Shown piece after piece: positions 60,914 to 64,000 of a stretch of 64,000 nucleotides of DNA. The stretch is taken from NCBI GenBank assembly GCA_022821965.1, contig JAJECN010000056.1:118916-182915 (forward strand), read 5' to 3'. The translations under genes were made by a program, and so were the position numbers. Source of the DNA: Candidatus Poribacteria bacterium (GTDB lineage: Bacteria > Poribacteria > WGA-4E > WGA-3G). The notes under the pieces are model-generated. The model made no database searches and was not told where the DNA came from. It saw nothing but the letters and a program-made list of their open reading frames with translations. Numbering within the stretch: position 1 is the first letter of the stretch; each line of letters opens with the position of its first letter.

Positions 60914-63313
60914 ATGAAGCCAAAATTCGTTATGGTTCTGTTTGTTTTTATTACCATGTCCATGCCCGTTCTTGCGCAAACCGGTGATGTTCGAGGAACC
61001 GTCTATCAACAAAGCACTGGAAGACCTCTCGCAGCGGCCGATGTACATATCCTTGAAATTGATCAGCACCAAGAAACCGATGAAAAGGGTATCTTCCGCT
61101 TCACCGAACTCCCCGAAGGCACCTATACTTTCGTCATAACACACCCCTCGGAAGCAGCCTCGACAAAAGCCTTCGTTGACATCAGCAGCGGTAACACCAC
61201 CGAAGTCAAAATACACCTCGGACCGGTCTTTAAACTCGAAACAGTGGTGGTGGAAGGGCGACGGCTTCCACCAACGGTGAGTCGCACCGAAGTCCGCGGC
61301 AGTGAACTCCTACGCATTCCCGGCACTACCAACGACCCGCTTAAAGGACTCATGACACTCCCAAGCATCGGTATCCCAAACGATTATTTCGGCATCCTCT
61401 ATATTCGCGGCAGTGGTCCCGGAGACACCCTTTACTACCTTGACAGAACACCGTTCGGCTATCCTTTTCACTACGGCGGACTTGTTTCAACAATCAATTC
61501 TGACATCATTGAGGACATTCATGTATACGCCGGTGGTTACGGTGCCGAATTCGGGTTAGATTCACAGACTGTCCTTGACATCCTCTCCCGTAACCAAACA
61601 GATGATCGGAGGTTGAGTGGTAAATTCAACCTTAACGTTCTCTATTCCGAAGGGATGCTTGAAGGTAGAATCGGCGATAAAGGCTACTTTCATGCCGGGG
61701 GAAGACGAAGTTATTTTGATTTCATTGCTGGACTGTTTCTTGAAGATTTACTGTTTCTTGAAAATTTGGTGTGGCCCTACTTTTCGGATTACCAACTCAA
61801 ATTTGCCTACGAACTTGCCGAAAAACATCATCTCACTGTCAACGCCTTTGGAACAAACGACCACTTTAATATCAGACAAAGTGCTACAGAGGGGACTGAC
61901 TTTTCTGCGTACTTCAGAAACGGTTTTGAAGCACAAGGTATCCATCTCCGTTCAGAGTTCACTGAAAACCTAACATCCAACATCTCTTTCACCCACGCCT
62001 TCACTTTTCTTAATGCGGATTTTGAGGCAATTTTCGGTCAAACTTTCTTAACGGAGGTGGACGGCAGGAAAATAGAACGAGAACTTATATCCCAAAGATC
62101 CACGTACAACAACATAAAGGTTAATGTTCCAATTTATACACTCCGTGGAGATGTCTCTTACCAGCTAACGCCTAAGTTCCGATTTGAACCCGGACTGCTC
62201 TTCACATTTAGCCCAGCAAATAGTTTTGAGGACCGAGGCATAATATATGAAGGGTTAACCGATTCAGATATAACTGCCATATTGCATGAAGATGAAGAAT
62301 TGATAAACAGCGATAACGAGGTCTATCAGATAATCCGCCCTGAGGCAGATCGCGATGAGTTCTGGTACGATTTTCAACGCTCAGAAGGGTATCTACAGGG
62401 ACGATACGATCCACTCTCATTTCTGTCACTCGCACTCGGTATGCGGTTTGACTACCTCAATCTAACGGAGGAACTCTCCGTTCAACCGCGCGGCAGCTTG
62501 AGTGTAAAACTCTCCAATAACGCCACGCTCCGCTTTGCTTACGGGACTTATGAACAGAGTCCATTGGCTTATCAGGTGCTTGCCGAGAATGGAAATAGAG
62601 ACTTAAAATCCAGCACTGCGAACCATTATATTATGGAGTTTGAACACGATGTTTCATCACAGACAGAACTCAAACTCGCAACCTATTACAAAAGCCTACG
62701 GGACTTAGTAACAGCAAATCAAACCGAATCTGCTAATAATATTGGCGCGCAAATTGTGCCTAATTATCTTAATCAGGGCATGGGATTTATCGGTGGCGCA
62801 GAGGCATTCCTACGGCACCGCGTCAATGAAAAGTTCTTCGGTTGGTTCTCTTATACATGGACACATAGGGAGCAGCGCGCACATCCTGATGCGCCCTATG
62901 AACCACACATCTTTGATAACACACATATTATCAGTCTCGTCGGTAACTATAGCATCAGCCCAACTTTAGAGATTGGCGGGAAGTGGCAGTATTCAAGCGG
63001 AACGTCTGGCACGCACGTAAGCGAAATCCTCCTGATCCAAGACCCGATCACACGTGGCATGCAACCCATTTTCAGTGATATTCAAGGTGAGGATGAAATA
63101 CCTTTGGTATCGTTACCTTCCTATCACCGATTAGATATACGTGTGAGCAAGACATGGCATCGTAAAGGGTGGCAAATAGGTGGATTTCTCGAAATTCTGA
63201 ATGTTTACAATCGTAGAAATACTATCAAGTACTATAATCCGGCGGGTGACAATGTGCAGGAGGTACCCCAGCTCCCCATCATCCCTTACATCGGCTTGAC
63301 AATCGGGTTCTGA
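60914..63313 (+). CDS. TonB-dependent receptor with CarboxypepD_reg-like N-terminal domain
   Basis: 799 residues. A signal peptide (FVMVLFVFITMSMPVLA) precedes a carboxypeptidase-regulatory-like domain (about 25-100: GDVRGTVYQQSTGRPLAAADVHI, KGIFRFTELPEGTYTFVI). A plug follows with ETVVVEGRRLPPTVSRTEV, LMTLPSIGIPNDYFGILYIRGSG and GGYGAEFGLDSQTVLDI, then a 22-strand beta-barrel to PYIGLTIGF, ending in an aromatic as outer-membrane barrels do. It would take up a substrate across the outer membrane with TonB energy. No SusD gene follows, so it is not a typical PUL pair. A second copy starts 320 nt downstream. Confidence 0.9.
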   Translation: MKPKFVMVLFVFITMSMPVLAQTGDVRGTVYQQSTGRPLAAADVHILEIDQHQETDEKGIFRFTELPEGTYTFVITHPSEAASTKAFVDISSGNTTEVKIHLGPVFKLETVVVEGRRLPPTVSRTEVRGSELLRIPGTTNDPLKGLMTLPSIGIPNDYFGILYIRGSGPGDTLYYLDRTPFGYPFHYGGLVSTINSDIIEDIHVYAGGYGAEFGLDSQTVLDILSRNQTDDRRLSGKFNLNVLYSEGMLEGRIGDKGYFHAGGRRSYFDFIAGLFLEDLLFLENLVWPYFSDYQLKFAYELAEKHHLTVNAFGTNDHFNIRQSATEGTDFSAYFRNGFEAQGIHLRSEFTENLTSNISFTHAFTFLNADFEAIFGQTFLTEVDGRKIERELISQRSTYNNIKVNVPIYTLRGDVSYQLTPKFRFEPGLLFTFSPANSFEDRGIIYEGLTDSDITAILHEDEELINSDNEVYQIIRPEADRDEFWYDFQRSEGYLQGRYDPLSFLSLALGMRFDYLNLTEELSVQPRGSLSVKLSNNATLRFAYGTYEQSPLAYQVLAENGNRDLKSSTANHYIMEFEHDVSSQTELKLATYYKSLRDLVTANQTESANNIGAQIVPNYLNQGMGFIGGAEAFLRHRVNEKFFGWFSYTWTHREQRAHPDAPYEPHIFDNTHIISLVGNYSISPTLEIGGKWQYSSGTSGTHVSEILLIQDPITRGMQPIFSDIQGEDEIPLVSLPSYHRLDIRVSKTWHRKGWQIGGFLEILNVYNRRNTIKYYNPAGDNVQEVPQLPIIPYIGLTIGF

Positions 63314-63634
63314 ATCAAACGCTCTAATACCATTAAACAAATCCGCTTCCACCACTGTTGGTGAGGATCCCATCCTCGCCCTTTCCCAACCGACAGCTAA
63401 CCCCTATAAACACACCCGAGGCAATCTACACGCTTGGTTTTTCTGCGTCCTGGCAAGGAAATAAATCTTAAGTAAACTAAAAATTTGAAACTTACGTTAG
63501 AAAAGGCGTTGTTGATTTTGCATCACAGATTTGCTGACTCCGACCTGTCTTTCGACGGGTTAGAATCCGCAAGCTGTCCAAAACTTACGTTGACTTGGAC
63601 ACAACCAAACAAATCGGAGGTTAATGTTTCCATC
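63314..63634. other. Intergenic region between tandem receptors, nothing firm
   Basis: About 320 nt between two receptor genes. It contains a short inverted sequence, GAGGATCCCATCCTC (63364-63378), but I see no convincing promoter or terminator. Confidence 0.4.
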
Positions 63635-64000
63635 ATGGAAAAGCTATTGTCTATCATATTTTTATTGATGATTATAACGCTACCTGCCCTTGCCGAAACC
63701 GGCGATATTCAAGGAACCGTCTATCAGCAAAGCACAGGAAAACCCCTCGCAGCCGCGGATGTCCGCATTACCGAAACAGAACACACCCAAAAAACTGATG
63801 AAAAAGGTATCTTCCGATTCACAGACCTTCCCGAAGGCACCTATACTTTCGTCGTTACCCATCCGCTTGAACCCCAACCTACAGAAATCTCCGTTGACAT
63901 TAGCAGCGGCGACACCACGGAAGTCAAAATACACCTCGGCGCAGCCTTTAAACTCGAAACAGTGGTCGTGGAAGGGAAACGCCTCCCACCGACGATCAGT
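63635..64000 (+). CDS. Second TonB-dependent receptor (C-terminus beyond window)
   Basis: The first 122 residues are visible. Signal peptide LLSIIFLLMIITLPALA, then ETGDIQGTVYQQSTGKPLAA and KGIFRFTDLPEGTYTFVVTHP, and the plug start ETVVVEGKRLPPTIS. It is a close paralogue of the preceding receptor, with only moderate changes in this part. An ATG at 63635 is used because it gives a standard signal peptide. GGAGG lies at 63616-63620, somewhat far upstream. Confidence 0.85.
   Translation, partial: MEKLLSIIFLLMIITLPALAETGDIQGTVYQQSTGKPLAAADVRITETEHTQKTDEKGIFRFTDLPEGTYTFVVTHPLEPQPTEISVDISSGDTTEVKIHLGAAFKLETVVVEGKRLPPTIS

Overview
The window looks like chromosomal DNA of an uncultured, Gram-negative, probably marine bacterium. 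Candidatus Poribacteria or a close relative is my best guess. The signs are a mix of sulfatase, enolase-superfamily and Gfo/Idh/MocA enzymes; DUF1501 and DUF1800 proteins; secreted LamG, Kelch and TolB-like proteins; WD40-dockerin proteins with type IX secretion (T9SS) sorting domains; TonB-dependent receptors; and ECF sigma factors fused to beta-propellers. There is no rRNA or other marker gene in the window, so the phylum is an inference.

Layout. Positions 1-22000 hold mostly housekeeping and metabolic genes in short operons: GHMP kinase and MoxR ATPase; HU; asd, mtnK and dnaJ; an Rpn-type protein; a decayed DUF433/DUF5615 toxin-antitoxin pair; an aminotransferase; a sulfatase; a gamma-glutamylcyclotransferase-like gene; tRNA-Leu(CAG); an MFS carrier; a macro-domain protein and DUF58; a nitrilase; a secreted squalene-cyclase-like protein; RidA and an oxidoreductase; and DUF547 with a mandelate-racemase-type enzyme. 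Positions 22000-23750 have no genes and hold nested inverted-repeat elements. A single-chain type-ISP-like restriction-modification gene follows.

Positions 26.8-56.6 kb are the distinctive region, and nearly every gene is on the minus strand. It holds three runs of secreted proteins (WD40-dockerin, Kelch, TolB-like, LamG). It also holds four copies of a gene that joins an ECF sigma factor, a transmembrane helix and a Kelch or BNR/Asp-box propeller in one chain; one copy is a wreck. Two ABC-2-type permeases lie between two of the sigma genes. Nine secreted proteins, of at least three unrelated folds and including one at 11 kb, end in the same short C-terminal motif, roughly V-[ES]-[PA]-x-x-K-L-x-T-x-W-G-x-L-K. 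The two WD40-dockerin proteins end instead in a T9SS type-A domain. Five intergenic regions share a conserved element that resembles an ECF promoter (TTATGCA, 20-21 nt, then GTCTTTAA). It lies upstream of a sigma gene, a WD40 gene, a LamG gene, a permease gene and a small membrane-protein gene. My reading is an envelope-sensing regulon: membrane-tethered sigma factors whose outer propellers resemble the secreted propeller proteins encoded beside them.

From 57 kb the strand switches to plus: a DUF1800-DUF1501-NHL operon with a clear intrinsic terminator, then two tandem TonB-dependent receptors, the second cut by the window edge.

Intergenic DNA is crowded with small non-autonomous elements of at least six families. 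One, about 260 bp long, is flanked in three separate copies by 21-22 bp direct repeats that differ from copy to copy, which looks like unusually long target-site duplication.
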